A DNA stretch of 64,000 bases from Shewanella woodyi ATCC 51908 (GCF_000019525.1 NC_010506.1:4898001-4962000), one strand, 5' to 3'. Shown: positions 27,223 through 35,998, numbered from the stretch's first letter. Numbers and translations are program-made. The notes: generated from the letters alone by a model not told the origin.

Positions 27223-27587
27223 CTCACTTTATTCAATTCATATAAACCAATCTTATCCTCTAGGGCTGCGAGATGATTTTGCTGTAGCTCAATATGAGAC
27301 TTTAAACACTCTCTATGTTGTTCAAGTAGCTTCTGACGCTCTTTAACCGTATCCGAACCTAATGCTCGTAACTTGGCATATTCCAAAATGTTGCTCAAAG
27401 GCATACCAGTGTCTTTCAGACGAATAACAAAATTAATCCAATCCAGATCTCTGCTGGTGTAATCTCGATGACCACTAATATTGCGTTGGACGTTGTTGAG
27501 TAGGCCAATTTTTTCATAATAACGCAGTGTATGTGCTGACAGACCTGCTCGCTCAGAGAATTTTTTCATATTCATAACGTTAGCCAT
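27219..27587 (-). CDS. MerR family transcriptional regulator
   Basis: A 122-residue regulator. The helix-turn-helix MKKFSERAGLSAHTLRYYEK and wing IGLLNNVQRNISGHRDYTSR are at the N-terminus, followed by a long dimerisation coiled coil (LKSHIELQQNHLAALEDKIG). There are no metal-binding cysteines in the C-terminal tail, so it belongs with the electrophile- or drug-sensing MerR types rather than metal sensors. It lies directly upstream of the CMD gene and its own stop overlaps the operator there, so it very likely activates that gene. Confidence 0.9.
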   Translation of the reverse strand: MANVMNMKKFSERAGLSAHTLRYYEKIGLLNNVQRNISGHRDYTSRDLDWINFVIRLKDTGMPLSNILEYAKLRALGSDTVKERQKLLEQHRECLKSHIELQQNHLAALEDKIGLYELNKVS

Positions 27588-27712
27588 TTAATATTCTTCA
27601 ATGTGGGAGCCTTCAGTGAGTGAGATGAACTACCTGAACTTTGATATTCATAATGATGCCAAACTGATTGGTATACAGAAAACGCAGCCACCAGTTTGAT
27701 TATCTACAACGA

Positions 27713-28054
27713 CTAAGATTTGTTAGGTTTTTGTCGACTAATCACCTTTCCATCTCTATCTCTCCAACCCTCTATCTCAGGGGTTGATAGTAAGAAAGAG
27801 TGAAATGTTAAAATACCAATCGTTCTTCTAATACGTTCAGCCCAAACTAAACCGGCAATGAATCCGATCCCTGAGGCGAAATATAGAATGGTGAATGAAG
27901 TGTCTTCACCTTGGATATCGATGAAAATTAAACTGGCTATCGAAAGAATGGCCATAGGGGATAGGACTATTTGAACATATAACCATCCGACAAGTATAAA
28001 ACCTTGTCCGTACATGTACCATTCAAGTGGTTTCAATAAAGTGAACTTGGACAT
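27713..28054 (-). CDS. Small multi-pass membrane protein of unknown function
   Basis: About 113 residues from the ATG at 28054 (MSKFTLLKPLEWYMYGQGFI); AAGG lies upstream. An in-frame ATG at 28090 would add 12 residues. Three hydrophobic segments are visible (about residues 17-45, 55-75 and 78-90), with a charged C-terminal tail WRDRDGKVISRQKPNKS in the cytoplasm. No family is recognised. It has no evident operon partner; neighbours on both sides are separated by more than 100 bases. Confidence 0.6.
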   Translation of the reverse strand: MSKFTLLKPLEWYMYGQGFILVGWLYVQIVLSPMAILSIASLIFIDIQGEDTSFTILYFASGIGFIAGLVWAERIRRTIGILTFHSFLLSTPEIEGWRDRDGKVISRQKPNKS

Positions 28055-28277
28055 TCTACAAACCTTCCATGAGTAGAGTAGATAAACCAAAGAGTTATAA
28101 TCTCTTTTTGTTTAACATGTCCCATCAACACCTTTCTGCTTACATATGAAAACGAATAATAGAGGTTAGATAAATGCCAAAGGACTAGATCAATTTATCT
28201 TTATTCACTTACAGATGTAAATAAGTAAACCCACCTACAACTGAAAAATAGCTAGCAACATGAGAAACTAACCACAA

Positions 28278-28766
28278 TTAGTAAACTCCCCGCTCCAGTT
28301 TATCCCTAAGCAAGTCTTCATCTTCAATCGATTCTGTGGTTTGAATCAACTCAAGGTATGAGGTTGGTAGTTGGCTCTCGATTGCACCTATGATGACGTG
28401 GTTGAGATACCATGAGTAAGGTTTAAGTGATGGCAAAATATTAAGGGCGTAGTATGTGATTGCCTCATGCTCTTCACCAGCAGCACTCACAACCTTGACC
28501 ACTTTCTCACCGTAGCCAACTCCCAGACTCTCGGCGAGATCCAGAGAGGGCTTTTCCAGTTCATCTATCTCGAAAAGAGCACCGAAAACTTGTGATTGAG
28601 GCTCACCTGTTTGGTAGGCATCACACTTACCTGAGCCATCTCTGCCTAGCTTATGAAAACGCAGTTCATGGCCAGTTAAAATAAATGTGCCGATCCGTTT
28701 CGCGCTAGGGGTTCGCGCTTTTAACCTGGCAATCGACATGTTTGAGCCATATGCGAAGTATTTCAT
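28278..28766 (-). CDS. Gamma-glutamylcyclotransferase-like protein
   Basis: A 162-residue protein of the GGCT/AIG2 fold. The N-terminal MKYFAYGSNMS matches the YGSN substrate-binding loop of the family. KCDAYQTGEPQSQVFGALFE and the conserved acidic ELEKPSLDLAE segment with the catalytic Glu follow. Family members release 5-oxoproline from gamma-glutamyl compounds. It is monocistronic by spacing. The link to the hydantoinase/oxoprolinase genes far to the left is only thematic. Confidence 0.88.
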   Translation of the reverse strand: MKYFAYGSNMSIARLKARTPSAKRIGTFILTGHELRFHKLGRDGSGKCDAYQTGEPQSQVFGALFEIDELEKPSLDLAESLGVGYGEKVVKVVSAAGEEHEAITYYALNILPSLKPYSWYLNHVIIGAIESQLPTSYLELIQTTESIEDEDLLRDKLERGVY

Positions 28767-28809
28767 CTTTTTGAATTCCTAAGATATCTAAAAGATATCC
28801 TAATCAATA

Positions 28810-29154
28810 CTAAGCAAGGTCGCTAACATCACATAAGGTGCGTTTAGATTTGGTATAGGGATCTTCGCACTCAAAGCTAACGTGGCGCTTGATATCTTTA
28901 ATATCGATATCGATTGAGGAGAGTGCTAATTTTATTAATTGATAGAGGTACTCATCATGTTGAGCCGATTTTGCACTGCTAAGCTCTGAGCTTGAACCAA
29001 ATACACAAGTTATCTGAATAGAGCCAGCCACGTTGCCATAATGGACTCTATGGGTCAGCCACTCAAAGCCCTCAACGTTCTCCAGTGCGGTTTCACACAC
29101 CTGAGTCAAGGCCTCTCTGATATTATGCTCAATCTTCTTGTCTGACTTTTTCAT
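28810..29154 (-). CDS. Conserved-looking small protein of unknown function
   Basis: A 114-residue soluble protein, MKKSDKKIEHNIREALTQVC onward, with an alpha/beta pattern (GSIQITCVFGSSSELSSA, DIKDIKRHVSFECEDPYTKS). No signal peptide, membrane helix or known catalytic motif is visible, and the ribosome-binding site is weak. It lies between the GGCT-like gene and another unknown on the same strand. I do not recognise the family. Confidence 0.6.
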   Translation of the reverse strand: MKKSDKKIEHNIREALTQVCETALENVEGFEWLTHRVHYGNVAGSIQITCVFGSSSELSSAKSAQHDEYLYQLIKLALSSIDIDIKDIKRHVSFECEDPYTKSKRTLCDVSDLA

Positions 29155-29198
29155 TACTATTTAATCGAGTAATCTTCGAAATAACACTCTGCTCGATA

Positions 29199-29657
29199 TT
29201 ACTCTGACCCCTCCTGTTTTGCCTTCTCTTCATATAATTTTATAAGCATTCCCGATAGTTGCAAGATTTCCGCATTAATCATCTCTCGTTTCTTCTGTGC
29301 AACCTCTGATTTATCTCCCTGCAGACCCTTCAAATCCTGCTTGAGCTGCTCTATCCGCTCTTTAATTCGCTCGATCTGCTTATCTATTATAGATGAAGAC
29401 TCAGCTTCACTCTTCTCTGCGGCTTCAGCGCCCCTATCTTTAAGCTGCACCATCGCGCTGCCAACATCTAATTTTTCTGCCGTTTTGCCGGCTTGTGAGA
29501 TAGATGCAGTGTCAGCGGTACTTACCTGAGCCGAGGTTTTATCCAGTGAGCCCCTATCCAATTTGGGGGTGATATATCCCTCAGACACAGATCTTGTCTC
29601 TGGCTTTAATGAGGTACTGAATCCATTTATGTTCACAACTCCCCCTATTGCAGTCAT
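29199..29657 (-). CDS. Unknown protein with C-terminal coiled coil
   Basis: About 152 residues from an ATG at 29657 (MTAIGGVVNINGFSTSLKPE). A GTG at 29693 in frame would add 12. The first half is Ser/Thr-rich and probably disordered. Residues about 85-145 form a strongly predicted coiled coil (IDKQIERIKERIEQLKQDLK). There is no signal peptide. Function unknown; it lies between another unknown gene and the nemA terminator. Confidence 0.6.
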   Translation of the reverse strand: MTAIGGVVNINGFSTSLKPETRSVSEGYITPKLDRGSLDKTSAQVSTADTASISQAGKTAEKLDVGSAMVQLKDRGAEAAEKSEAESSSIIDKQIERIKERIEQLKQDLKGLQGDKSEVAQKKREMINAEILQLSGMLIKLYEEKAKQEGSE

Positions 29658-29783
29658 TACTCTCAAGGTATTTTTATCAAAAGCAGATGCCACATACCCA
29701 TAACTTAAGCAAACGTATCAATACGTATCGGCATATACCCACTTATCGGCTAACTCAGAGGTTGCTTAAGCTTTATCGAAAAC

Positions 29784-29815
29784 AAAAAAAGAGGCTAGCC
29801 TGGAGACTAACCTCT
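29784..29815 (-). terminator. Intrinsic terminator of nemA
   Basis: On the minus strand AGAGGTTAG (29815-29807) pairs with CTAGCCTCT (29798-29790), with one G-U pair, followed by seven Ts (29790-29784). It lies 65 bases past the nemA stop. Confidence 0.85.
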
Positions 29816-29879
29816 CTGTCTAACATATCTATGGGGATAGATGAGACAAGGTTGATGATTTTGGTAAAACTGAACGCCT

Positions 29880-30932
29880 CTAAACTAGGTTCGCTAACAT
29901 CTCATCTGAGTATTCAACGAGCTCCTTACCCTCACGGACTCTAGATACGTAATCTGGATTTGCGATAAAGGGTCTGCCAATAGCAAGAAGATCAAACTTA
30001 TCTTGAGCTATGGCACTGCTACCGGACTCGGCGCTATAGCTTCCGACACCCACCAGTGTCTTGTTATACACACTACGAACATAAGCAGATGCGCTGCCTC
30101 CCAAATAATCAAACTTCATGGCATCATCAAAAATACCGATATGCAGGAAGGCTAAGTTTCTCAGCTCAAGTTGAGGAAGAAGATAATCGAAAACTGCGCG
30201 ATCACGCTCATCACTGGCCATATTGAAATAAGCACCTGGCGAGACTCGCAGCGCAGTTCTTTCATTACCGATACGCTGGGCAACTGCATCCACAACCTCC
30301 AGTGCAAAGCGAGCCATATTTTCAGGCGTTTGGCCATATTCATCTTGGCGATGGTTACTGTCATGATGCAGGAACTGATCAAGTAAATACCCGTTAGCGC
30401 CATGGATCTCGACACCATCAAAACCTGCATCTATTGCATTTGACGCTGCTTGTGAATAATCAGCAACAAGCTGAGCAATATCTTCATGGGTCACGGCTTT
30501 AGGCACTTGATAGCTCAACTCACGCATTCTTGGCACACTTCCCTCAACACCTACTGCAGAGGGAGCTAAGACATCTGTTGATCCTGTTTTCTTAAAAAAG
30601 TGTGGATGAGCAACTCGGCCTGTATGCCATAGCTGGGCAAATATTTTACCCCCACCTTGATGTACCGCATCAGTCACCACTCGCCAGCCATCTATCTGCG
30701 CAGAGGAAAACAGACCAGGAGTATTGGGATAACCTTGACCGTCAGGGCGAATAATCACGGCTTCAGAGATAATAAGTCCAGCTTCTGCACGTCGAGCGTA
30801 ATAATCCGCCATCGCCTGAGTCGGTACTAGCTCCTCATCAGCCATGCAGCGGGTCAGTGGTGCCATCAAAATGCGATTTTGCAGGGTAATGGTCTCGTTG
30901 AGCGCAAAAGTTTGAAAAAGGTTATCAGTCAT
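29880..30932 (-). CDS. nemA: Old yellow enzyme family alkene reductase (NemA-like)
   Basis: A 350-residue FMN-dependent ene-reductase counted from the ATG at 30932, which follows AGAGGT. An ATG at 30959 lies inside the operator and is unlikely. Family motifs are LQNRILMAPLTRCMADEEL, then GKIFAQLWHTGRVAHPHFF, the active-site region GVEIHGANGYLLDQFLHHDS with NHRQDEYG, and LLAIGRPFIANPDY at the phosphate-binding end. NemA reduces electrophiles such as N-ethylmaleimide, nitro compounds and nitrate esters. The divergent TetR gene is the likely repressor, through three repeated operators between them. Confidence 0.95.
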   Translation of the reverse strand: MTDNLFQTFALNETITLQNRILMAPLTRCMADEELVPTQAMADYYARRAEAGLIISEAVIIRPDGQGYPNTPGLFSSAQIDGWRVVTDAVHQGGGKIFAQLWHTGRVAHPHFFKKTGSTDVLAPSAVGVEGSVPRMRELSYQVPKAVTHEDIAQLVADYSQAASNAIDAGFDGVEIHGANGYLLDQFLHHDSNHRQDEYGQTPENMARFALEVVDAVAQRIGNERTALRVSPGAYFNMASDERDRAVFDYLLPQLELRNLAFLHIGIFDDAMKFDYLGGSASAYVRSVYNKTLVGVGSYSAESGSSAIAQDKFDLLAIGRPFIANPDYVSRVREGKELVEYSDEMLANLV

Positions 30933-30947
30933 AGCGACCTCTGTTTC

Positions 30948-31014
30948 TTGAATGTTCATTCAAGATATTCTTATTTGAACGATCATTCAAGTATTATTTT
31001 GAACAAACATTCAA
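30948..31014. promoter_or_regulatory. Three TetR-type operators between nemA and nemR
   Basis: Three 16-bp sites share TTGAA(T/C)-N4-CATTCAA-like symmetry: TTGAATGTTCATTCAA (30948-30963), TTGAACGATCATTCAA (30975-30990) and TTGAACAAACATTCAA (30999-31014). They are spaced 27 and 24 bases apart and fill the divergent promoter. Repression by the adjacent TetR protein is the simplest reading. Confidence 0.8.
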
Positions 31015-31058
31015 AATTAAGTACAATCCAGTGAACGAGAGCTAATGAGTCGCTGCCC

Positions 31059-31640
31059 ATGCGTAATGCTGAGTTTGATAGAGAGAAAGTACTGAGATCC
31101 GCCATGACCGCTTTTATGGACAAAGGTTACGGTAAGACAAGTATGCAAGATCTGACCAAAGCAACTGGATTACATCCAGGTTCTATCTACTGTGCATTTG
31201 ATAATAAACGTGGCCTTCTATTAGCCGCGTTAGAGCAGTATAAGATCGACAGAACAACTGAGTTTCAGGGTTTCTTTACTGGCAAAAAAAGTGTGTTAGC
31301 TGAGCTGAAAGACTATCTGGATAATACGGTTCAGGAGTGTATTAGCTGCGAAGCCGCCAAAGCCTGTCTGCTAACAAAAGCCCTTAACGAGATGGCTCAG
31401 CAAGATGAAGAGATACAAAAAATAATCACCGAGAATCTAGCCAATTGGCAACAGGGACTCGCCGATGTATTCACACTCGCCAAAGAGAAAGGTGAACTCA
31501 GCGCAGAACGTGACAGCCAACATCTAGCACGTTTTCTCGCCATGGGGATCTATGGACTCAGAACCTTTGCCCACACTCACCCTCAAGGAGAGACACTGCA
31601 GGAGTTAGCCGATCAACTCTTCAAGGATATCTGCGCTTAG
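31059..31640 (+). CDS. nemR: TetR family regulator (NemR-like)
   Basis: A 193-residue TetR repressor. The helix-turn-helix is at residues about 10-55 (VLRSAMTAFMDKGYGKTSMQ, then DLTKATGLHPGSIYCAFDNK). Cysteines in the ligand domain (ECISCEAAKACLLTKALNE) are typical of this subgroup and match the region where NemR senses electrophiles. It is divergent from the nemA-like gene. The Shine-Dalgarno before the ATG at 31059 is weak. NemR function is inferred from pairing and cysteine placement. Confidence 0.88.
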   Translation: MRNAEFDREKVLRSAMTAFMDKGYGKTSMQDLTKATGLHPGSIYCAFDNKRGLLLAALEQYKIDRTTEFQGFFTGKKSVLAELKDYLDNTVQECISCEAAKACLLTKALNEMAQQDEEIQKIITENLANWQQGLADVFTLAKEKGELSAERDSQHLARFLAMGIYGLRTFAHTHPQGETLQELADQLFKDICA

Positions 31641-31801
31641 CATTTTTAAGCTTTAAAAATAGTAATCAATCGATCCCCCTTCGCAGATATAGCCCTATCT
31701 GCTTGATAAATAGAGATGACAGGGTCATCAGCAAGATAAGCACAGACAAGAGCCCTATTTCTGCGGTATTCTGTCGACTTCAAGTACTATCAAAGCGCCC
31801 T

Positions 31802-32092
31802 ATGACCATAGATGTAACCAACCTCAACGAACCTGAAATTACCTGTGCCACTTGCCAAGCATGCTGTTGTCGCCTCCAAGTTCTAATCATCTCTGACACA
31901 GGTGTTCCCGATGAGCATATCGAAGAAGCTGAGTGGGGAGGCGAAGTGATGCGTCGTCTGGACGATGGTTGGTGCTCCGCACTGGATCGGGAAACTAAGA
32001 TGTGCACCATCTATGAACAGCGCCCCTGGATATGCCGTGAATTTGAGATGGGCTCTTATGAATGCAAAACAGAGCGCACTGATAATATGTAG
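31802..32092 (+). CDS. YkgJ-type cysteine-cluster protein
   Basis: A 96-residue protein starting at 31802 (MTIDVTNLNEPEITCATCQA). An in-frame upstream ATG at 31703 is not supported by sequence conservation. It has the zinc- or iron-binding cysteine pattern of the YkgJ/UPF0153 family: ITCATCQACCCRLQVL, then WCSALDRETKMCTIYEQRPW and ICREFEMG. Function is unknown; the family may bind metal or an iron-sulfur centre. It stands alone between the TetR and LysR genes. Confidence 0.85.
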   Translation: MTIDVTNLNEPEITCATCQACCCRLQVLIISDTGVPDEHIEEAEWGGEVMRRLDDGWCSALDRETKMCTIYEQRPWICREFEMGSYECKTERTDNM

Positions 32093-32201
32093 CCTATTGC
32101 TATAACTATTACCTATAGCTCAACCTTGTTAACATAACTAATCCTGAGTAAGCTAACGTTTATGACCCATTTCATAGCTCGTAGCTTATTAAGGATCCTC
32201 A

Positions 32202-33038
32202 GTGAAGCTAAGATCGATACACTACTTTCAATCTGTCTATGAACAGGGCAGTATCACGGCAGCTTCACGCCAATGTTTCGTCTCTCAGCCCTCAATCACT
32301 GCGGCAATTTCACAGCTAGAACAGCAACTTAATGTAGAGCTATTTGTGCGCCATACTGGTGGCGTACGCCCAACTTCAGCCGCCGATAAACTCTATCCAT
32401 TGGCGAGAGAGATGAGTGAAAATGAGCAAGCTATTCTTCATCTTTTTAAAGATAGCCCGGCCCCAGTGCCGCTCCGTTTGGGCCTAATGCGCTCTCTTGG
32501 TGCCCAACGTATGAGTGATTTACTGACAGAGCTGACCCAAAGGATCGACAACCTTGAACTCACTCTTGTGGAGCCTGATGAGCCCAGTGATGCTAGAGTC
32601 GTTTTATCTCAATCAGCATCCAGTAGCGAAGACTTTATCCCTATTTGGGAAGATAAGTACCAACTCGCAATCCCCTGTAACTGGTCTTTAGCTTCTAAGC
32701 CTATTATCAAGATAGAAGATCTCGATGGACTGCCCTTCATTAATCGAACCCCATGTGATGTGCAGGACAGGCTTAAACATGCCATGACCAAGTGCGGTGC
32801 CCAATTTCAGTCCAGAGCCAATATTCGCACCATAGAATATACTTGGCCTATGGTCTGCGCTGGCGTAGGCGCAGCTCTCCTTCCCGATTGGCAAGAGATA
32901 AAACACAACAAGGCCTTAGTATTAAGGCCAATTGAGGGGGAGAAATTGATTAAACAGATAGGATTAGCTTACAGTGCAAGTCGGTTGAGTGAGCCAGCTA
33001 TTACCGCGGTGATATCCGTTTGCCGAGACAAGGCATAA
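32202..33038 (+). CDS. LysR family transcriptional regulator
   Basis: A 278-residue LysR regulator with a GTG start at 32202 and AAGGA upstream. The helix-turn-helix is at residues 1-60 (MKLRSIHYFQSVYEQGSITA, then ASRQCFVSQPSITAAISQLE and QQLNVELFVRHTGGVRPT). A periplasmic-binding-like effector domain follows, somewhat shorter than usual. No divergent partner is evident: the upstream gene runs the same way and downstream it converges on uspA. Target unknown. Confidence 0.9.
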   Translation: MKLRSIHYFQSVYEQGSITAASRQCFVSQPSITAAISQLEQQLNVELFVRHTGGVRPTSAADKLYPLAREMSENEQAILHLFKDSPAPVPLRLGLMRSLGAQRMSDLLTELTQRIDNLELTLVEPDEPSDARVVLSQSASSSEDFIPIWEDKYQLAIPCNWSLASKPIIKIEDLDGLPFINRTPCDVQDRLKHAMTKCGAQFQSRANIRTIEYTWPMVCAGVGAALLPDWQEIKHNKALVLRPIEGEKLIKQIGLAYSASRLSEPAITAVISVCRDKA

Positions 33039-33066
33039 CAGGGGTTAATAGCTGTAAATGCCACTG

Positions 33067-33102
33067 ATGAGGCGCAGTGATTAGCATCAACTAGCGCCTC
33101 AT
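33067..33102. terminator. Hairpin between convergent lysR and uspA genes
   Basis: ATGAGGCGC (33067-33075) pairs perfectly with GCGCCTCAT (33094-33102). It lies between convergent genes and could end transcription both ways, but there is no clear T-run. Confidence 0.5.
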
Positions 33103-33110
33103 TAAACGGA

Positions 33111-33554
33111 TCATTTAACCACAAGCACCGGACACTTAGCTTTATTAGCCACAGCTTCCGATACATTAGGATTAAGCAAGTGAGACAAACCTGTGTGGCC
33201 ATGACTGGCGATCACTATCATCCCCACCTCCTGTTCAATACTCTCCTCTATAATTTGCGCCATCACATCCCCACTCCTGACCACAGGAATAACGCTGAGC
33301 GCTTCATCTAGATAAGCCTCAACTTCACCGGCTAATTTAGTGAGCTTCTCTTTAGAGAAGTTTTCCATCTCATCCTCAAGCTCAGCTGGCGTTTCTACCG
33401 CGATGCCGTAGTTATGATGCCCTAATGCTTCGCTATTGATATGCAGCAATCGAATATCGACATGATAAAGGTTCGCCATCTCGATAGCATATTTCAATGC
33501 ATGGGATGCAGTTTCAGAAAAATCCGTTGGGCATAAAATCTGACGAGTACGCAT
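33111..33554 (-). CDS. Universal stress protein (UspA family)
   Basis: A 147-residue single-domain Usp with opening MRTRQILCPTDFSETASHAL and the C-terminal loop VIASHGHTGLSHLLNPNVSE. The ATP-motif position after the G-2x-G-9x stretch carries Ser-Glu, not Gly-Ser/Thr, so nucleotide binding is uncertain. Its first 20 residues are identical to the neighbouring paralog, showing a tandem duplication. The 75-base spacing suggests co-transcription. Confidence 0.92.
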   Translation of the reverse strand: MRTRQILCPTDFSETASHALKYAIEMANLYHVDIRLLHINSEALGHHNYGIAVETPAELEDEMENFSKEKLTKLAGEVEAYLDEALSVIPVVRSGDVMAQIIEESIEQEVGMIVIASHGHTGLSHLLNPNVSEAVANKAKCPVLVVK

Positions 33555-33629
33555 AATTAGCTCCTCCTAAGTCACTGTTTAACTTAAATTCCGTTAAATT
33601 CAATCATCCAAACTCTTTACTTCACAGCT

Positions 33630-34061
33630 TTATTTCACCACTAAGACCGGACATTTAGCACGATTTGCGATCCCTTCAGCGACATTGGTGTGTAGAAAGT
33701 GTGATAAACCGCTACGACCATGGCTAGCCATGACTATCATTCCAACATCAAACTCAACCGCATCGGCTAAGATCTCCTCAATGGGAGAGCCCCGCCTAAT
33801 AACGGTTTCCATCGGTAGCTCACTTTTTAAATCAGAGAGCAGATGCCGCATCTTATCTGCAGCCGCGTCCTCCATGCTCTTAGCCAGTTCCTCGGGAGTA
33901 ATGGCGAGTATCTGATAGTTTTCAGCACCAACAGGCTGATCCACTACATGGATTAATCTCAACCCTACTTGATAAAAATTGGCCATTTCAATAGCGTATC
34001 TTAATGCATGAGATGCTGTTTCGGAAAAGTCCGTTGGACAGAGTATTTGTCTGGTTCTCAT
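33630..34061 (-). CDS. Universal stress protein (UspA family)
   Basis: A 143-residue Usp paralog, starting with the same 20 residues as the next gene and ending GIANRAKCPVLVVK in nearly the same way, but diverged in the middle (DVGMIVMASHGRSGLSHFLH). The post-glycine position is Ala-Glu, again unlike ATP-binding Usps. It is the promoter-proximal copy of the pair. The long spacer upstream (34062-34538) probably holds its promoter. Confidence 0.92.
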   Translation of the reverse strand: MRTRQILCPTDFSETASHALRYAIEMANFYQVGLRLIHVVDQPVGAENYQILAITPEELAKSMEDAAADKMRHLLSDLKSELPMETVIRRGSPIEEILADAVEFDVGMIVMASHGRSGLSHFLHTNVAEGIANRAKCPVLVVK

Positions 34062-34538
34062 AACTACCTCCTATGACCTCATAATTATAGTTTTTTCTTA
34101 GCCATCCTTTACCTGTATTAAACTTTTCATCTGAAAAACTTCTCTCCTTACATTAATTCTAGTTTTATGCAGCCCTAAAAATGTTGATCTTGATCACACA
34201 TACTGCTTACTTAGCCTCTTAATTTATATGCTAAACAAAGCCATGTTCCGTCTATAACCCGCCTTAAAAATCTAAGACTAAATATCAAAGCAATTAAAGT
34301 TAAAACAACCACAAAACAGCCACAAAAACAGTTCCTATCACTAAAAACCTCATTTTTAATATATGAATACCTGAAATTTTAGCTAACTAAGCTCGGTCTT
34401 GATTTTAGGTAGATATGCTGGCTTTTGAGACCGGATAAATGAACTGTTCACAATCAAAACAGTTTTTTTATGTGGTTACCTGAAAATTGTCACTAATCTT
34501 ATACCTGAGTTCAATAATTAATCAAAAAGGGTAATATC
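34062..34538. other. Long AT-rich intergenic region with hairpin upstream of bufA-like gene
   Basis: 477 bases without a gene, between divergent uspA and the metallophore precursor. One hairpin stands out: AACTGTT (34442-34448) with AACAGTT (34458-34464), followed by a run of Ts to 34469. It has the form of a weak plus-strand intrinsic terminator, 70 bases upstream of the precursor ATG, and could be a leader attenuator or insulate the gene from upstream transcription. The precursor's ribosome-binding site AAAAGGG precedes 34539. No other open frame was convincing. Confidence 0.5.
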
Positions 34539-35006
34539 ATGAATACTAAAGCTCAAGCCACCCTGACAGGGGCAGCTCTTGCACTGACAATGGCAGGACT
34601 AACTGGTTGTGCTAGTACAGAAAAGTCTGAAACAACTCAAGCGGCAATGGCGAAAGGTAGTACTGATCTCGTCCACTGTTATGGCGTTAATGTCTGTAAA
34701 GGTCATAACGATTGTAAAACAGCGACCAACGCCTGTGGCGGCCATGCAAGCTGTAAAGGCACCGGTTTTGTCGCTATGCCATCAAAGAGCTGCGCAGATG
34801 TTGGTGGCAAGATTCAGGATGATTGGGTCGGCAGTATCGCTAAAACAGACTTAGTTCATTGCTACAGCGTGAACGTCTGTAAAGGTCATAATGACTGTAA
34901 AACAGCAAATAATGCTTGTGGTGGACACGCCAGCTGTAAAGGCACAGGCTTTGTTTCGGCTCCAGCTAAATCATGTGCCGATATTGGCGGCAAAGTAGGC
35001 GCTTAA
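34539..35006 (+). CDS. bufA2: BufA2-like Cys-rich RiPP metallophore precursor, duplicated domain
   Basis: A 155-residue exported protein. The leader ends in a lipobox-like LTGC (Cys24), so it may be a lipoprotein. Two near-identical units follow at about residues 43-91 and 104-152, offset by 61 residues. Each has six cysteines (47, 53, 59, 66, 72, 85 and 108, 114, 120, 127, 133, 146) in the pattern [25 protein letters not shown], KSCADxGG. This matches BufA2-type bufferins, periplasmic copper-buffering peptides matured by a DUF692 enzyme and partner, which are encoded next. Doubling of the core is unusual. Family call from recollection; metal not proven. Confidence 0.85.
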   Translation: MNTKAQATLTGAALALTMAGLTGCASTEKSETTQAAMAKGSTDLVHCYGVNVCKGHNDCKTATNACGGHASCKGTGFVAMPSKSCADVGGKIQDDWVGSIAKTDLVHCYSVNVCKGHNDCKTANNACGGHASCKGTGFVSAPAKSCADIGGKVGA

Positions 35007-35026
35007 TATCATATCGTAAACAAAAC

Positions 35027-35055
35027 AGGCAGCAGATCCTTTTCGCTGCCTTTAT
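35027..35055 (+). terminator. Partial terminator/attenuator between bufA and bufB
   Basis: AGGCAGC (35027-35033) pairs with GCTGCCT (35045-35051) and a T-rich run follows. It lies 21 bases after the precursor stop and 30 bases before the start of the DUF692 gene. It would give more precursor than enzyme transcript, as expected for a RiPP locus. Confidence 0.65.
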
Positions 35056-35080
35056 TTACCTCAATCAAGGTGAGCACAGA

Positions 35081-35998
35081 GTGACAGAAACGGCACTGAC
35101 ACAAGATTTTCTCGGATTTGGATTGGGGTTAAGAACCAATCACTTTGACCATGTTCTGACAAATCGCCCCGATATAGACTGGTTTGAAGTGTTATCGGAA
35201 AACTATATGGTCGCTGGCGGCAAGCCAAGATATTATCTTGAAGCCATAGCCGAACAATATCCGATAGTGATGCATGGTGTCTCTATGTCGATAGGCAGCA
35301 CAGACCCTCTGGATAGGGAGTATTTAACCGCACTTAAAAAGCTCGCTAATGATGTTCAGCCTCAATGGATCTCAGATCATATCTGCTGGACCTCAATTCA
35401 TGGGGTGAATAGCCATGATCTTCTGCCCCTTCCCTATACCGAAGAGACCATCAAGCATGTGGCTGAGCGTGTACGTCAAGTACAGGATTTTTTAGGCAGA
35501 CGGATTTTGTTAGAGAACGTCTCCAGCTACCTCTCTTATCAAGACTCAACCATGGACGAGTGGGCGTTTCTCAATGCGGTCGCTGAGCAAGCCGACTGCC
35601 TCATACTTTTAGATATCAATAACATTTATGTCAGTGCTAGAAATCATAATTTCGACCCTGTCACTTATCTCAACAAGATCGACCCTAAACGGGTACAACA
35701 GTTCCACCTTGCAGGCCACTCTGACTATGGAGATTATGTCGTCGATACCCATGATCACGACGTGCCTAATAGTGTATGGGAACTTTACCGTATTGCCCTT
35801 GAGCGTTTCGGTGCTATCAGTACTATGATAGAGCGAGATGGCAATATTCCTGAATTCCCAGCGTTGGAGCAGGAGCTACAAATAGCCAGAGATATTGCAG
35901 AAAAGACATTGCCTGAACTCGCTTCTCAATTAGCGAGTATCAATGAACAAGCTCAAAAACAGAGCTTAAAAACAGGAATGTTTGATGACCAGTCTTAA
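35081..35998 (+). CDS. bufB: DUF692 multinuclear non-heme iron oxidative enzyme (BufB-like)
   Basis: A 305-residue TIM-barrel enzyme of the DUF692/MNIO family, related to MbnB. It modifies cysteines of the peptide encoded upstream. Metal-binding motifs are all present: SENYMV, VMHGVSMSIG, ISDHICW, LLENVSSYL, ILLDINNIYV, QFHLAGHS, DTHDHDV and IERDGNIP. The start is a GTG at 35081 with AAGGTGA upstream; longer in-frame starts run into the precursor and the hairpin. The C-terminus overlaps the next gene by 14 bases. It acts in the cytoplasm before export of the modified peptide. Confidence 0.92.
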   Translation: MTETALTQDFLGFGLGLRTNHFDHVLTNRPDIDWFEVLSENYMVAGGKPRYYLEAIAEQYPIVMHGVSMSIGSTDPLDREYLTALKKLANDVQPQWISDHICWTSIHGVNSHDLLPLPYTEETIKHVAERVRQVQDFLGRRILLENVSSYLSYQDSTMDEWAFLNAVAEQADCLILLDINNIYVSARNHNFDPVTYLNKIDPKRVQQFHLAGHSDYGDYVVDTHDHDVPNSVWELYRIALERFGAISTMIERDGNIPEFPALEQELQIARDIAEKTLPELASQLASINEQAQKQSLKTGMFDDQS

